Assembly: GCF_004014875.1 (NCBI RefSeq)
Contig: NZ_CP034929.1
Location: 3,100,001 to 3,164,000, forward strand
DNA length: 64,000 bases
Source: Nocardioides yefusunii
GTDB lineage: Bacteria; Actinomycetota; Actinomycetes; Propionibacteriales; Nocardioidaceae
Direction of reading: 5' to 3'
Below are positions 7,203 through 15,698 of this stretch, piece after piece (the first letter of the stretch is position 1; the number at the start of each line of letters is the position of its first letter). A program made the translations under genes and the position numbers. The notes under the pieces were generated by a model. That model was not told the origin of the DNA and did no database searches. It saw only the letters and a list, made by a program, of their open reading frames with translations.

Positions 7203-7838
7203 TCACAGCGCGGAGATGAGCTCCGGCTCGGTCTTCTCCCGCACCTCGTCCTCGGTCACACCCGGCGCGAGCTCGCGCAGGACGAGACCCTCGGGCGTGA
7301 TGTCGATGACCGCGAGGTCGGTGATGATCCGCTCGATGACGCGCTTGCCGGTGTACGGCAGCGAGCACTCGTTGACGATCTTGTAGGAACCGTCGCGGGC
7401 GACGTGCTCCATCAGGACGATCACGCGCTTGGCCCCGTGGACCAGGTCCATCGCGCCGCCCATGCCCTTGACCATCTTGCCGGGGATCATCCAGTTGGCG
7501 ATGTCACCCGCGGCCGAGACCTGCATGGCGCCAAGGATCGCGGCGTCGATCTTGCCGCCGCGGATCATGCCGAACGACGTCGCGGAGTCGAAGAACGACG
7601 CGCCACGACGGACCGTCACGGTCTCCTTGCCGGCGTTGATCAGGTCAGCGTCCTCGTCACCCTCGAGCGGGTACGCGCCCACGCCCAGGATGCCGTTCTC
7701 GGACTGCAGGACCAGCTCGACGTCCTCGGGGACGTAGTTGGGCACCAGCGTCGGGAGGCCGATGCCGAGGTTGACGTACTGGCCGTCGGCGAGCTCGGAA
7801 GCCGCGCGCGCTGCCATCTCTTCACGGGTCCAAGCCAT
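7203..7838 (-). CDS. 3-oxoacid CoA-transferase, subunit B
   Basis: A 211-residue beta subunit of a family I CoA-transferase (SCOT/PcaJ/ScoB type). The catalytic glutamate that forms the glutamyl-CoA thioester is in [12 protein letters not shown] (Glu47). Also seen are [18 protein letters not shown] near the N-terminus and [40 protein letters not shown], highly typical of ScoB/PcaJ. It moves CoA from succinyl-CoA to acetoacetate or 3-oxoadipate. The ATG at 7838 follows the subunit A stop by 1 nt, so the pair is coupled. The neighbouring IclR regulator resembles Pca-type control, but no other aromatic or ketone catabolic genes are nearby, so the substrate stays open. Confidence 0.92.
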   Translation of the reverse strand: MAWTREEMAARAASELADGQYVNLGIGLPTLVPNYVPEDVELVLQSENGILGVGAYPLEGDEDADLINAGKETVTVRRGASFFDSATSFGMIRGGKIDAAILGAMQVSAAGDIANWMIPGKMVKGMGGAMDLVHGAKRVIVLMEHVARDGSYKIVNECSLPYTGKRVIERIITDLAVIDITPEGLVLRELAPGVTEDEVREKTEPELISAL

Positions 7839-7839
7839 C

Positions 7840-8619
7840 TCAGGCCTCCTGTCCAGCGTCGGTACGGGGCGTGACGGTGCGCTTCTCGATGCGCTTCTCG
7901 GCCGCCTGCTCCGGAGTGAGGGCCACGACGCGCTGGACGTAGACGCCCGGGGTGTGGATCTCGTTGGGGTCCAGCTCGCCGGGCTCGACGAGCTCCTCGA
8001 CCTCGGCGATGGTGATGCGTCCGCACATCGCCGCGAGCGGGTTGAAGTTGCGTGCGGAGTCACGGAAGACGAGGTTGCCGTGGCGGTCGCCCTTCCAGGC
8101 ACGCACGAGGCCGAAGTCAGCGACGAGCGCCTCCTCCATCACGTACTCCTGGCCGTTGAAGACGCGGGTCTCCTTGGCCGGGGAGGCGACGGCGACGTTG
8201 CCCTCGGCGTCGTAGCGCCACGGCAGACCGCCCTCGGCGATCTGGGTGCCGACACCGGTGACGGTGAAGAACGCCGGGATGCCCGAACCGCCGGCGCGCA
8301 TGCGCTCGGCGAGGGTGCCCTGCGGGTTGAGCTCGACCTCGAGCTCGCCGGAGAGGTACTGGCGGGCGAACTCCTTGTTCTCGCCCACGTAGGACGAGAC
8401 CATGCGACGGATCCGCTTCTCCCTGAGGAGCTTGCCGAGACCCCAGTCGTCGACGCCGCAGTTGTTCGAGTACGCCTCGATGTCGGTCACTCCGGCGTCG
8501 AGCAGTGCGTCGATGAGCACTGCCGGGATGCCGCAGAGACCGAAGCCACCGACCGAGAGAGTCGCACCGCTCGGGATGTCTGCGACTGCCTCGGCGGCGC
8601 TGGCCACCACCTTGTCCAT
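7840..8619 (-). CDS. 3-oxoacid CoA-transferase, subunit A
   Basis: A 259-residue alpha subunit (ScoA/PcaI type). The start is fixed by GGAGG spaced 5 nt from the ATG at 8619; an in-frame ATG lies 24 nt further upstream but lacks such a site. [20 protein letters not shown] is followed by [12 protein letters not shown], the CoA-binding GGFGLCGIP loop of the alpha subunit. Other family elements are [62 protein letters not shown] and a C-terminal [16 protein letters not shown]. It forms a heterotetramer with the downstream subunit B. Divergent from the IclR gene, with a perfect palindrome between them. Confidence 0.93.
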   Translation of the reverse strand: MDKVVASAAEAVADIPSGATLSVGGFGLCGIPAVLIDALLDAGVTDIEAYSNNCGVDDWGLGKLLREKRIRRMVSSYVGENKEFARQYLSGELEVELNPQGTLAERMRAGGSGIPAFFTVTGVGTQIAEGGLPWRYDAEGNVAVASPAKETRVFNGQEYVMEEALVADFGLVRAWKGDRHGNLVFRDSARNFNPLAAMCGRITIAEVEELVEPGELDPNEIHTPGVYVQRVVALTPEQAAEKRIEKRTVTPRTDAGQEA

Positions 8620-8688
8620 GTGGACCTCCATGTTGTTCCGCACCCCAGGGCTCCTGCAGGTGCACGTCTGTCAGCCTGCATTCGACCC

Positions 8689-8709
8689 CTCGATCGTTCG
8701 ACGATCGAG
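8689..8709. promoter_or_regulatory. Putative IclR operator (perfect 9-3-9 palindrome)
   Basis: CTCGATCGT-TCG-ACGATCGAG at 8689-8709, in the 156-nt gap between the divergent CoA-transferase and IclR genes. The half-sequence ATCGTTCG recurs at 8764-8771, overlapping the -10 box and start region of the regulator gene, which suggests autoregulation as well as control of the transferase operon. Inference from symmetry and position. Confidence 0.6.
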
Positions 8710-8762
8710 CGTTTCGTCCGGATCGGCCGCTGATCTCTCGGCAGACGAAAACTGATGGACGC

Positions 8763-8768
8763 TATCGT
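8763..8768 (+). promoter_or_regulatory. -10 box (TATCGT) of the IclR gene
   Basis: TATCGT 7 nt before the GTG start at 8776; no ribosome-binding site, so leaderless. It overlaps a copy of the operator half-site. Confidence 0.45.
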
Positions 8769-8775
8769 TCGCTGA

Positions 8776-9567
8776 GTGGACACCCCCGCGGCGCGCACCA
8801 GTGACACCCCGCCTCCCGTCGACGTCGTCGGACGGGTCGCGGCCCTGCTGCGGGTGCTGTCGGACGGCGAACCGGCCGGCGTCACCACCTCGGCCGCAGC
8901 TCGCGCCTGCGGGTTGGCGCGGCCCACCGCGCACCGGCTCCTGACGTCGTTGGCCACCGCCGGTCTGGCCGAACGCGACGAGCACGGCGCGTGGTTGCTG
9001 GGCCCCGAACTGTTCCTGCTCGGCAACGCCGCCGCGCAGCGCTACGACGTCACGTCGGTGGCGGTGCCGTTCCTGCGTCGGCTCAGCGCCGCGACCGGGG
9101 AGAGCGCGTTCCTGTCGGTGCGCCGCGGCGACGACACCGTCTGTCTGGCCCGCGAGGACGGCTCGTTCCCGATCCGCTCGCACGTCTTGCACGAGGGCAT
9201 CCGATTCCCGTTGGGCGTCGCGTCGGCCGGGCTCGCGCTGCTGGCGTTCCTGCCCGACTCCGAGGTCTCCGACATCCTGCGCCGCCTCGAACTCACGACG
9301 TCGTACGGCGAGGCGCACTCGGCCACCGCGCTGCGCGAGCGGATCGCGGCGACCCGACGCGACGGCTGGTCCCTCAACCCGGGCCTGATCGTCGAGGGGT
9401 CCTGGGGCATGGCCGCTGCGGTCTTCGACGCCGACGAGCAGCCGCGTTGGGCGTTGAGCCTGACCGGGATCGAGCACCGGTTCTCGGCGCAACGTCAGCG
9501 TGAACTCGGGCCGCTGCTGCTGCGGGAGGCGCACGCGTTGTCGAAGGCGATCGCACAGCGCGGATAG
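8776..9567 (+). CDS. IclR family transcriptional regulator
   Basis: A 263-residue regulator: N-terminal winged helix-turn-helix at about residues 15-80 (VVGRVAALLRVLSDGEPAGVTTSAAARACGLARPTAHRLLTSLATAGLAERD, given in parts) and a C-terminal effector domain (about 90-260) with SAFLSVRRGDDTVCLAREDG, SHVLHEGIRFPLGVASAGLALLAFLP and the terminal LSKAIAQRG. IclR effector domains bind small carboxylates. Divergent to the 3-oxoacid CoA-transferase operon, with a palindromic candidate operator between, so it most likely controls that operon in response to its substrate or product. Starts with GTG at 8776 immediately behind a -10 box. Confidence 0.9.
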   Translation: MDTPAARTSDTPPPVDVVGRVAALLRVLSDGEPAGVTTSAAARACGLARPTAHRLLTSLATAGLAERDEHGAWLLGPELFLLGNAAAQRYDVTSVAVPFLRRLSAATGESAFLSVRRGDDTVCLAREDGSFPIRSHVLHEGIRFPLGVASAGLALLAFLPDSEVSDILRRLELTTSYGEAHSATALRERIAATRRDGWSLNPGLIVEGSWGMAAAVFDADEQPRWALSLTGIEHRFSAQRQRELGPLLLREAHALSKAIAQRG

Positions 9568-9675
9568 GCGTCCCACGACGCAGCCCGGGTGAGCCTCACG
9601 GCGGTCTCCCCCAGCGTTCACGCACATGTAACCCGCGGCACGTCCACAGCCCTGTTCGACGGCCGCGTGCTCCCC

Positions 9676-9681
9676 TAGGGT
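9676..9681 (+). promoter_or_regulatory. -10 box (TAGGGT) of a probable leaderless promoter
   Basis: TAGGGT 7 nt upstream of the GTG start of the first ArsA-like gene. No Shine-Dalgarno sequence. Confidence 0.5.
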
Positions 9682-9688
9682 CGGGCGG

Positions 9689-10735
9689 GTGAGCGCAGAC
9701 CTGCACATCGTCACCGGCAAGGGCGGGACCGGGAAGTCGACGGTCGCCGCCGCACTGGCACTGGCCCTGGCGTCCTCGGGACGTCGGGTGCTGCTCTGCG
9801 AGGTGGAGGGGCGACAGGGCATCGCCCGCATGTTCGACGTCGACCCGCTGCCCTACGCGGAGACGCGGCTCGCGACCGGACTCCCCGGCGACGACGGCGT
9901 CGGCGGCTCGGTGAACGCCCTGCACGTCGACGCGGAGTCGGCACTCCTGGAGTACTTCGCCATGTACTACCGCCTCGGCAAGGCCGGGAAGGCGCTGGAG
10001 AAATTCGGGGTGCTGGAGTTCGCCACCACGATCGCGCCCGGTGTCCGCGACGTCCTGCTGACTGGCAAGGTCTACGAGGCGGTCATCCGCAACGCCCGCA
10101 ACAAGGGCGCGATCACCTACGACGCGGTCGTCATGGACGCGCCCCCGACGGGCCGGATCACGCAGTTCCTCAACGTCAACGGCGAGCTCGCCGGTCTGGC
10201 CAAGGTGGGGCCGATCCGTTCCCAGGCCGACAAGGTGATGGAGCTCTTCCGCTCCGACGCGACCCGGGTGCACCTGGTGACGCTGCTGGAGGAGATGCCG
10301 GTGCAGGAGACGATCGACGGGATCGCGGAGCTGCGTGCGGTCGGGCTGCCGGTGGGCGCGCTGATCGCGAACCGGGTGGGCGCCTCGGCTCTCTCCCCCA
10401 CCGACCTGGAGCGCACCCGACGTGGCGAGCTGGACCCGATCCGACTCGCCGCCGAGCTCGACGACGTGGGTCTCGCAGCGCCGGGCGCGGTCGAGGCGCT
10501 GGTGGCCCTGGCCGGTGAGCACGCGGCCAGGATCGGGCTGCAGGACTCCCAACGCGAACTCCTCACCGAGACCGGCCTGCCGTACGCCGAGCTCCCGTTG
10601 CTGGGCGCGACCGACCGCCCCGACGCGGGCGCCGCGGTCGACCTCGCCGGGCTCTACGAACTCGCAGGACACCTCGTGGCGACCGGCGTCAGTGAGGTCA
10701 AGGGCTCCCTCGACGCGACCGGAGGTCAGGCATGA
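9689..10735 (+). CDS. ArsA-like (GET3/anion-transporting) ATPase 1
   Basis: A 348-residue P-loop ATPase of the ArsA/GET3/MinD superfamily. The deviant Walker A is LHIVTGKGGTGKSTVAAAL at residues 5-23 with the signature Lys; DAVVMDAPPTGRITQFL is the Walker B/switch II-like region with the DAPPTG motif; VTLLEEMPVQETIDGI follows. Orthologue of M. tuberculosis Rv3679 by position and look. The Rv3679-Rv3680 pair has been connected with redox or small-metabolite handling rather than arsenite; no arsenic genes are here. ATGA overlap with the second ATPase means the two are coupled and probably form a heteromer. Confidence 0.88.
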   Translation: MSADLHIVTGKGGTGKSTVAAALALALASSGRRVLLCEVEGRQGIARMFDVDPLPYAETRLATGLPGDDGVGGSVNALHVDAESALLEYFAMYYRLGKAGKALEKFGVLEFATTIAPGVRDVLLTGKVYEAVIRNARNKGAITYDAVVMDAPPTGRITQFLNVNGELAGLAKVGPIRSQADKVMELFRSDATRVHLVTLLEEMPVQETIDGIAELRAVGLPVGALIANRVGASALSPTDLERTRRGELDPIRLAAELDDVGLAAPGAVEALVALAGEHAARIGLQDSQRELLTETGLPYAELPLLGATDRPDAGAAVDLAGLYELAGHLVATGVSEVKGSLDATGGQA

Positions 10736-11943
10736 GCAGGCGTCATCGGGTGGGGCCCTTGGCCACCGCCCCCGAGAAGCCCGTGACCGAACCCGGCGGC
10801 GCCTGGGACGTCGACGCTCTCCTCGACGACCGCAGCATCGAGATCCTGGTCTGCTGCGGGTCCGGCGGCGTCGGGAAGACGACGACGGCGGCGTCGCTGG
10901 CTCTGCGCGCTGCCGAACGGGGCCGCAAGGTCGTGGTGCTGACCATCGATCCGGCCCGACGCCTGGCGCAGTCGTTGGGCATCGAGACCCTCGACAACAC
11001 GCCGCGTCCGGTGCAGGGGCTCGACACGTCTGCGGGCGGCTCGCTCGACGCGATGATGCTCGACATGAAGCGCACCTTCGACGAGGTGGTGCTCTCCCAG
11101 ACGTCGCCGGAGAAGGCCCGCGCGATCCTGGAGAACCCCTTCTACGTGGCGCTGTCGAGCTCGTTCGCGGGCACGCAGGAGTACATGGCGATGGAGAAGC
11201 TGGGCCAGGTGCACCGCGACGCCGCGAAGGCCGGCACCTACGACCTCGTCGTCGTCGACACCCCGCCCTCACGTTCGGCGCTGGACTTCCTCGACGCCCC
11301 TGAACGGCTCTCGTCGTTCCTGGACGGGCGGCTGCTGAGGATCCTGCTGGCCCCTGCGAAGGGGCCGGCGAAGCTGCTGACAGCAGGGTTGGGGATCGTG
11401 ACGGGTGCGATCCAGAAGGTCCTGGGAGCGCAGTTCCTGGGCGACCTGCAGGTCTTCATCGCTGCCTTCGACACCCTCTTCGGCGGGTTCCGGGCGCGGG
11501 CCGAGCAGACGTACGCGTTGCTGAAGGACTCCCCCACCCGGTTCGTCGTGGTCGCATCCCCCGAGGCGGACGCGCTGCGCGAGGCCGCCTACTTCGTGGA
11601 ACGGCTGGCACAGGACCGGATGCCGTTGGCTGGTCTGGTGGTCAACCGGGCAACACACGTGCCGGTGCCCTCGATCGGCGCGGACGCCGCCGGCGCCGCG
11701 GCGCTGAAATTGCGACCGGGGGTGACGTCGGGGCTCCTACAGATCCAGGCCGACCGGGCCCGGGCGGCGCAGACCCAGCGTCGGGTGGTGCGTCGGTTCG
11801 CGGTGGCGCACCCGCAGGTGACGGTGACGACGGTGCGGGCCTTGGCCACCGACGTGCACGACCTGGACGGCCTGCGCATGGTCGGAGGTCTCCTCGCAGC
11901 AGGTCCCGACGACGTCGCTCCCGAACCGGTGAAGGCGTCCTGA
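10732..11943 (+). CDS. ArsA-like (GET3/anion-transporting) ATPase 2
   Basis: A 403-residue partner of the preceding ATPase. Walker A is VCCGSGGVGKTTTAASLAL at about 40-58. VVVLTIDPARRLAQSLG is the ArsA-type switch I/TIDPA motif, YDLVVVDTPPSRSALDFLDAPERLSSFLDG the Walker B/switch II, and FVVVASPEADALREAAYFVERL a later conserved block. It corresponds to Rv3680 of M. tuberculosis. Start ATG overlaps the previous stop (ATGA). The convergent whiB gene on the other side matches the conserved block Rv3679-Rv3680-whiB4-ponA2. Client or ligand is unknown. Confidence 0.88.
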   Translation: MSRRHRVGPLATAPEKPVTEPGGAWDVDALLDDRSIEILVCCGSGGVGKTTTAASLALRAAERGRKVVVLTIDPARRLAQSLGIETLDNTPRPVQGLDTSAGGSLDAMMLDMKRTFDEVVLSQTSPEKARAILENPFYVALSSSFAGTQEYMAMEKLGQVHRDAAKAGTYDLVVVDTPPSRSALDFLDAPERLSSFLDGRLLRILLAPAKGPAKLLTAGLGIVTGAIQKVLGAQFLGDLQVFIAAFDTLFGGFRARAEQTYALLKDSPTRFVVVASPEADALREAAYFVERLAQDRMPLAGLVVNRATHVPVPSIGADAAGAAALKLRPGVTSGLLQIQADRARAAQTQRRVVRRFAVAHPQVTVTTVRALATDVHDLDGLRMVGGLLAAGPDDVAPEPVKAS

Positions 11944-11963
11944 GGCACCTCCGGAAATGCGTT

Positions 11964-11990
11964 CGGCCCCCGGATCAGTTCCGGGGGCCG
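11964..11990. terminator. Bidirectional terminator hairpin
   Basis: CGGCCCCCGGA (11964-11974) and its complement (11980-11990) around TCAGT, followed by CTACGAAAAA. It lies between the convergent ArsA-like 2 and WhiB genes. Confidence 0.75.
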
Positions 11991-12016
11991 CTACGAAAAA
12001 GGTACGAACTTGGTGG

Positions 12017-12334
12017 TCAGACTCCGGCGACGGTGTCGACCTCGGCGTCGAGGTCCACGTCGCTGCGCGAGTGTTCCTGACGGGCGGTCTCGAGCACGGT
12101 GCGCCACGAGGCACCGGGACGACGGCGGAGCAGCGCGCGGCGCTCACGCTCGGTCATGCCACCCCAGACGCCCCACTCGATCTGGTTGTCGAGCGCCTCG
12201 GCCAGGCACTCGGTACGGACGCTGCAACCGTTGCAGAGCTGCTTCGCCTTGTTCTGTTCGGCCCCCCGCACGAACAGCTGGTCCGGTGAGGCGTCCTTGC
12301 AGGCCGCCTTCGCGCTCCAGTCCTCAACCCACAT
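12017..12334 (-). CDS. whiB4: WhiB family iron-sulfur regulator (WhiB4/WblA type)
   Basis: A 105-residue Wbl protein with all four cluster cysteines: Cys12 (KAACKD), then Cys34, Cys37 and Cys43 (LCNGCSVRTEC), which bind a [4Fe-4S] cluster. The GVWGG turn (55-59) and the basic RERRALLRRR segment are the sigma-factor/DNA-contact part. Position between the ArsA-like pair and the ponA2-like gene is that of whiB4 (M. tuberculosis Rv3681c) and wblA (Streptomyces), known redox-responsive regulators of oxidative-stress and developmental genes. Start ATG at 12334 with GGGGAG 7 nt upstream. Convergent with the ATPase operon. The symbol is assigned on synteny. Confidence 0.93.
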   Translation of the reverse strand: MWVEDWSAKAACKDASPDQLFVRGAEQNKAKQLCNGCSVRTECLAEALDNQIEWGVWGGMTERERRALLRRRPGASWRTVLETARQEHSRSDVDLDAEVDTVAGV

Positions 12335-12635
12335 GTGTGTCTCCCCAAGATCATCAGTTTGCGGGTGGATGTCCCCATGAAACCCACTACCGCTGGTGCT
12401 GCGAACCCAAAACTAGGGATGCCACCCCCAGTCTGGCAGACACCTTTAGCCCAGTTCATGTAGTCCAGAATGACTAGATCTTTATGGTTACGGCCCCAAA
12501 ACGTGTCGCGATGCGTATACGGACATGTCCTTGAAACATGAATGTCACGCAACGCCACCGAGCCGCCACGGGCCATCGGCGTCATGCGCGCGGCCACTCA
12601 CGCGCAGCAACCTGTCCGGGTACCCGCCGCTCACG
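12335..12635. other. Divergent whiB4-ponA2 intergenic region
   Basis: About 300 nt without a gene. It is more AT-rich than its surroundings around 12400-12500 and holds the promoters of both genes. GGACATGTCC, a 10-bp palindrome, lies at 12521-12530. No ORF with coding character and no RNA gene seen. Confidence 0.5.
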
Positions 12636-12641
12636 TAGGGT
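12636..12641 (+). promoter_or_regulatory. -10 box (TAGGGT) of ponA2
   Basis: TAGGGT 6 nt before the ATG at 12648, with no ribosome-binding site: probable leaderless transcript. Confidence 0.5.
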
Positions 12642-12647
12642 GAGCGC

Positions 12648-15071
12648 ATGGCAACACCTCAGGAGCAGGACGTGCAGGGGACCACGAAACAGCCCGGCAG
12701 GGGCAGGCGTGCAGCCACCCTCGTCTCGGCGATCCTGGCCACCGCCGTCGTCCTCGGGGTCCTGGCTGCCGGCCTCGCGATGCCGATCATCGGCGCCGTC
12801 GGAGGCACCACCAAGAACGTCGCCGAGACCCTCGAGGAACTCCCCCTCGACCTCGACACCAAGCCGCTCGCCCAGAAGACCAACGTCCTGGACACCGACG
12901 GCAACCTGATCGCGTCGTTCTACGACGAGAACCGCGTCAGCGTCTCCCTCGACCAGATCGCCAAGCCGATGATCCAGGCGATCGTCTCGATCGAGGACTA
13001 CCGCTTCTACGAGCACGGCGCGATCGACCTCAAGGGCACCCTGCGCGCACTCCTCACCAACCAGGCCAGCGCCGGCAACGTCCAGGGTGGATCCTCCATC
13101 ACCCAGCAGATGGTCAAGCTGACCCTGGTCGACATGGCGGAGACCAAGGAGGAGCGCGACAAGGCCACCGAAGACAGCTACGAGCGCAAGATCCGTGAGC
13201 TGCGCTACGCGATCGCGTTCGAGCAGAACTACTCCAAGGACTGGATCCTGGAGCGGTACCTCAACATCGCCTACTTCGGCGACGGTGCCTACGGCGTCCA
13301 GGCCGCGGCCCGCCACTACTTCAACAAGAACGCCTCCAAGCTCACCATCAAGGAGGCCGCCACGCTCGCGGGCCTGGTGAAGAACCCGGTCGGCTACGAC
13401 CCCACCACCTACCCCGACCGTGCGCTGACCCGACGCAACATCGTCCTCAACCGCATGGCCGAGCTCAGCGTCATCCCCGCCGCCGAGGCCAAGCGCCTCA
13501 AGGACAAGTCCCTCGGGCTCGACGTCCGGGCCGCCGCGAACGGCTGCGTGAACTCCCCCGCGTCGTTCTTCTGCGACTACGTCTACCGCTACCTCCTCGA
13601 GGATCCCGCTCTGGGCAAGACGCCCGAGGAGCGCCGCGACCTGATGCGTTCAGGTGGCCTCACGATCCACACCACCGTCGACCTCGACGCCCAGAAGGCC
13701 GCCGACAAGTCGGTCTCCTCGAAGGTCTTCCCCAAGGACGACGCGATCGGCGCGCTCGCGATGGTCGAGCCCCGCACCGGAAACGTCCGGGCGATCGCCC
13801 AGTCGCGCCCGATGGGCGACAACGTCAAGAAGGGCGAGACGTACCTGAACTACGTCGTCAACGAGAAGTACGGCGACTCCGCCGGCTTCCCCGGCGGCTC
13901 GACGTTCAAGCTCTTCGTCATGGCCACCGCCCTGACCCAGGGCGAGGTGTCGATGCGCCAGATCATCGACGCCCCCAAGCAGAAGACCTTCGACCAGCGC
14001 TCGTTCCCCGACTGCGACGGCTACTACGGCGGCGGCGCCCCGTGGACGGTGAACAACTCCACCACCTCGGGCCCGATGGACATGTACGCCGCCACCCGGA
14101 ACTCGGTCAACACCTACTACGTGCAGCTCGAGCAGAAGACCGGCCTGTGCGAGCCGTTCAAGTTGGCCCGCAAGATGGGCGTCGACCTCGACAACCCGAC
14201 CGAGGGCATCGGCGCCGAGCGCACCCCGTCCTTCGTGCTGGGTGCCGCCAACGCGAGCCCGCTGGAGATGGCCGAGGCCTACGCGACCTTCGCCGGACGC
14301 GGCCTGCACTGCGACTCCCGCCCGGTCACCTCGATCGAGGACTCCGAGGGCAAGACCCTCAAGAAGTACCCCTCCAAGTGCAAGCAGGTCCTGCGTGGCG
14401 CCGTTGCCGACGCCGTGAACGACGTGCTCCGCGGCGTCCAGGAGCCGGGCGGCTTCGGCTACCAGAATGGCATCGCGCTCAACCAGCCCTCCGCGGGCAA
14501 GACCGGTACCTCGCAGAGCAACAAGTCGGTCTGGTTCGTCGGCTACACCCCCAACCTCGCTGCCGCCGCCATGATCGGTGGCGCCAACCAGGCCGGAACC
14601 CCGATCCCGCTGGCCGGCCAGACCATCGGTGGCTCCTACTGGAACACCGCGTCCGGCTCGGGCCGCGCAGGCCCGATCTGGGGCGACGCGATGAAGGCGA
14701 TCCAGGGCAAGCTCAAGGACGAGGACTTCCGTCGTCCGTCGGGTTCCGACGTCCTCGGCGTCCAGATCCGCGTCCCCTCCGTCTCCGGGATGACCGTCGC
14801 TAAGGCGATCCGCACTCTGGAGAAGGCCGGCTTCGACGCCCGTGAGGGTTCGCGGGTCAACTCCGACGTCAAGGAGGGCCTCGTCGCGTGGTCCTCGCCC
14901 GGCTCGGGCGCAGGCCTCAGCTCTGGCGACACCGTCTACGTCTACCCCTCCACCGGGTACGTCCCGCCCAAGCCGGAGAAGAAGCCCGCGGGCGACGGAT
15001 CCAAGAAGGGCTCCGACGGCAAGAAGAACGACGACGCGAAGAAGCCCAAGAAGAAGAACGACGACGACTGA
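12648..15071 (+). CDS. ponA2: Bifunctional class A penicillin-binding protein with PASTA domain
   Basis: An 807-residue peptidoglycan polymerase/cross-linker. One signal-anchor helix (about 20-45) is followed by the GT51 glycosyltransferase domain (SIEDYRFYEHGAIDLKG with the catalytic Glu, QGGSSITQQ, KEAATLAGL). The transpeptidase domain has SxxK at Ser418 (GGSTFK), SxN at 486-488 (SVN) and KTG at 618-620 (GKTGTS). One PASTA domain lies at about 705-770 (SGMTVAKAIRTLEKAGF), followed by a Lys/Asp-rich tail that ends KKKNDDD. The PASTA domain and the adjacent whiB4 identify the PonA2 branch. All catalytic residues are present. Terminated by a strong hairpin at 15128. Confidence 0.95.
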   Translation: MATPQEQDVQGTTKQPGRGRRAATLVSAILATAVVLGVLAAGLAMPIIGAVGGTTKNVAETLEELPLDLDTKPLAQKTNVLDTDGNLIASFYDENRVSVSLDQIAKPMIQAIVSIEDYRFYEHGAIDLKGTLRALLTNQASAGNVQGGSSITQQMVKLTLVDMAETKEERDKATEDSYERKIRELRYAIAFEQNYSKDWILERYLNIAYFGDGAYGVQAAARHYFNKNASKLTIKEAATLAGLVKNPVGYDPTTYPDRALTRRNIVLNRMAELSVIPAAEAKRLKDKSLGLDVRAAANGCVNSPASFFCDYVYRYLLEDPALGKTPEERRDLMRSGGLTIHTTVDLDAQKAADKSVSSKVFPKDDAIGALAMVEPRTGNVRAIAQSRPMGDNVKKGETYLNYVVNEKYGDSAGFPGGSTFKLFVMATALTQGEVSMRQIIDAPKQKTFDQRSFPDCDGYYGGGAPWTVNNSTTSGPMDMYAATRNSVNTYYVQLEQKTGLCEPFKLARKMGVDLDNPTEGIGAERTPSFVLGAANASPLEMAEAYATFAGRGLHCDSRPVTSIEDSEGKTLKKYPSKCKQVLRGAVADAVNDVLRGVQEPGGFGYQNGIALNQPSAGKTGTSQSNKSVWFVGYTPNLAAAAMIGGANQAGTPIPLAGQTIGGSYWNTASGSGRAGPIWGDAMKAIQGKLKDEDFRRPSGSDVLGVQIRVPSVSGMTVAKAIRTLEKAGFDAREGSRVNSDVKEGLVAWSSPGSGAGLSSGDTVYVYPSTGYVPPKPEKKPAGDGSKKGSDGKKNDDAKKPKKKNDDD

Positions 15072-15090
15072 CGTCCCAGCACGCACGGGT

Positions 15091-15118
15091 CAGTGCGCAC
15101 GTCTCAGTGCGCACGTCT
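15091..15118 (+). repeat. 14-bp tandem duplication
   Basis: CAGTGCGCACGTCT occurs twice head to tail in the ponA2 3' non-coding region. Confidence 0.7.
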
Positions 15119-15127
15119 CAGCAGGCA

Positions 15128-15164
15128 CGAGAGCCCCCACCGGATGATCCGGTGGGGGCTCTCG
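15128..15164. terminator. Strong bidirectional terminator
   Basis: A 17-bp perfect stem (CGAGAGCCCCCACCGGA and complement) with a TGA loop, between the convergent ponA2 and yqeY genes. Confidence 0.85.
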
Positions 15165-15207
15165 TCGTCCAGCGCCGTGGCGGCACCGGGCGTGGTTCAG
15201 GCGAAGA

Positions 15208-15672
15208 TCAGGCAGAGGCGAGCTGACGCTTGACCTCAGCGGCGACGAACGAGCCGTCGGCACGGCCCTTGACCTGCGGGGTCACCTTGCCCATGACCTT
15301 GCCCATCGCGCGCATGCCCTCGGCAGCGGCACCGGTCTCGGCGATCGCGGCGGCGACGATCGCGACGACCTCGTCCTCGCTCAGCTGGGCGGGGAGGTAG
15401 TCGGCCAGGATCGCGGCCTCGGCGGTCTCCTTGGCTGCCATCTCCTCACGGCCGCCGTCGGCGAACGCGGTGGCGGCCTCGCGGCGCTTCTTGGCCTCGG
15501 ACGAGAGGACGTCGAGGACCTCGGCGTCAGTGAGCTCCTTGGCCGTCTTGCCGGCGACCTCGGCCTTGGTGATCGCGGACAGCACCATGCGGATCGTGGA
15601 GGATCGCAGGTCGTCGCGGGCCTTGATGGCAGTGGTGAGGTCGTCGCGGAGTCGTTCCTTGAGGGTGCTCAT
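15208..15672 (-). CDS. GatB/YqeY domain-containing protein
   Basis: A 154-residue protein of the YqeY family, which shares the tRNA-binding tail domain of GatB/GatE amidotransferases. It begins MSTLKERLRDDLTTAIKARD, followed by SSTIRMVLSAITKAEV, KKRREAATAFADGGREEMAAKE, AAILADYLPAQLSEDE and GKVMGKVTPQVKGRADGSFVAAEVK, all in the expected order and over the full family length. Biochemical role in bacteria is not settled; involvement in tRNA-dependent amidation or tRNA binding is inferred from the domain. Start ATG at 15672. Only 26 nt separate it from the divergent phosphoesterase start, so the promoters must overlap. Confidence 0.9.
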   Translation of the reverse strand: MSTLKERLRDDLTTAIKARDDLRSSTIRMVLSAITKAEVAGKTAKELTDAEVLDVLSSEAKKRREAATAFADGGREEMAAKETAEAAILADYLPAQLSEDEVVAIVAAAIAETGAAAEGMRAMGKVMGKVTPQVKGRADGSFVAAEVKRQLASA

Positions 15673-15698
15673 GTGCTCCAGTGTGTCAGCCTTGCCGG

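Noticed and set aside
9374-9556. Short minus-strand frames within the IclR and ArsA-like genes
   Set aside because: Arg/Pro-rich shadow frames without start signals.
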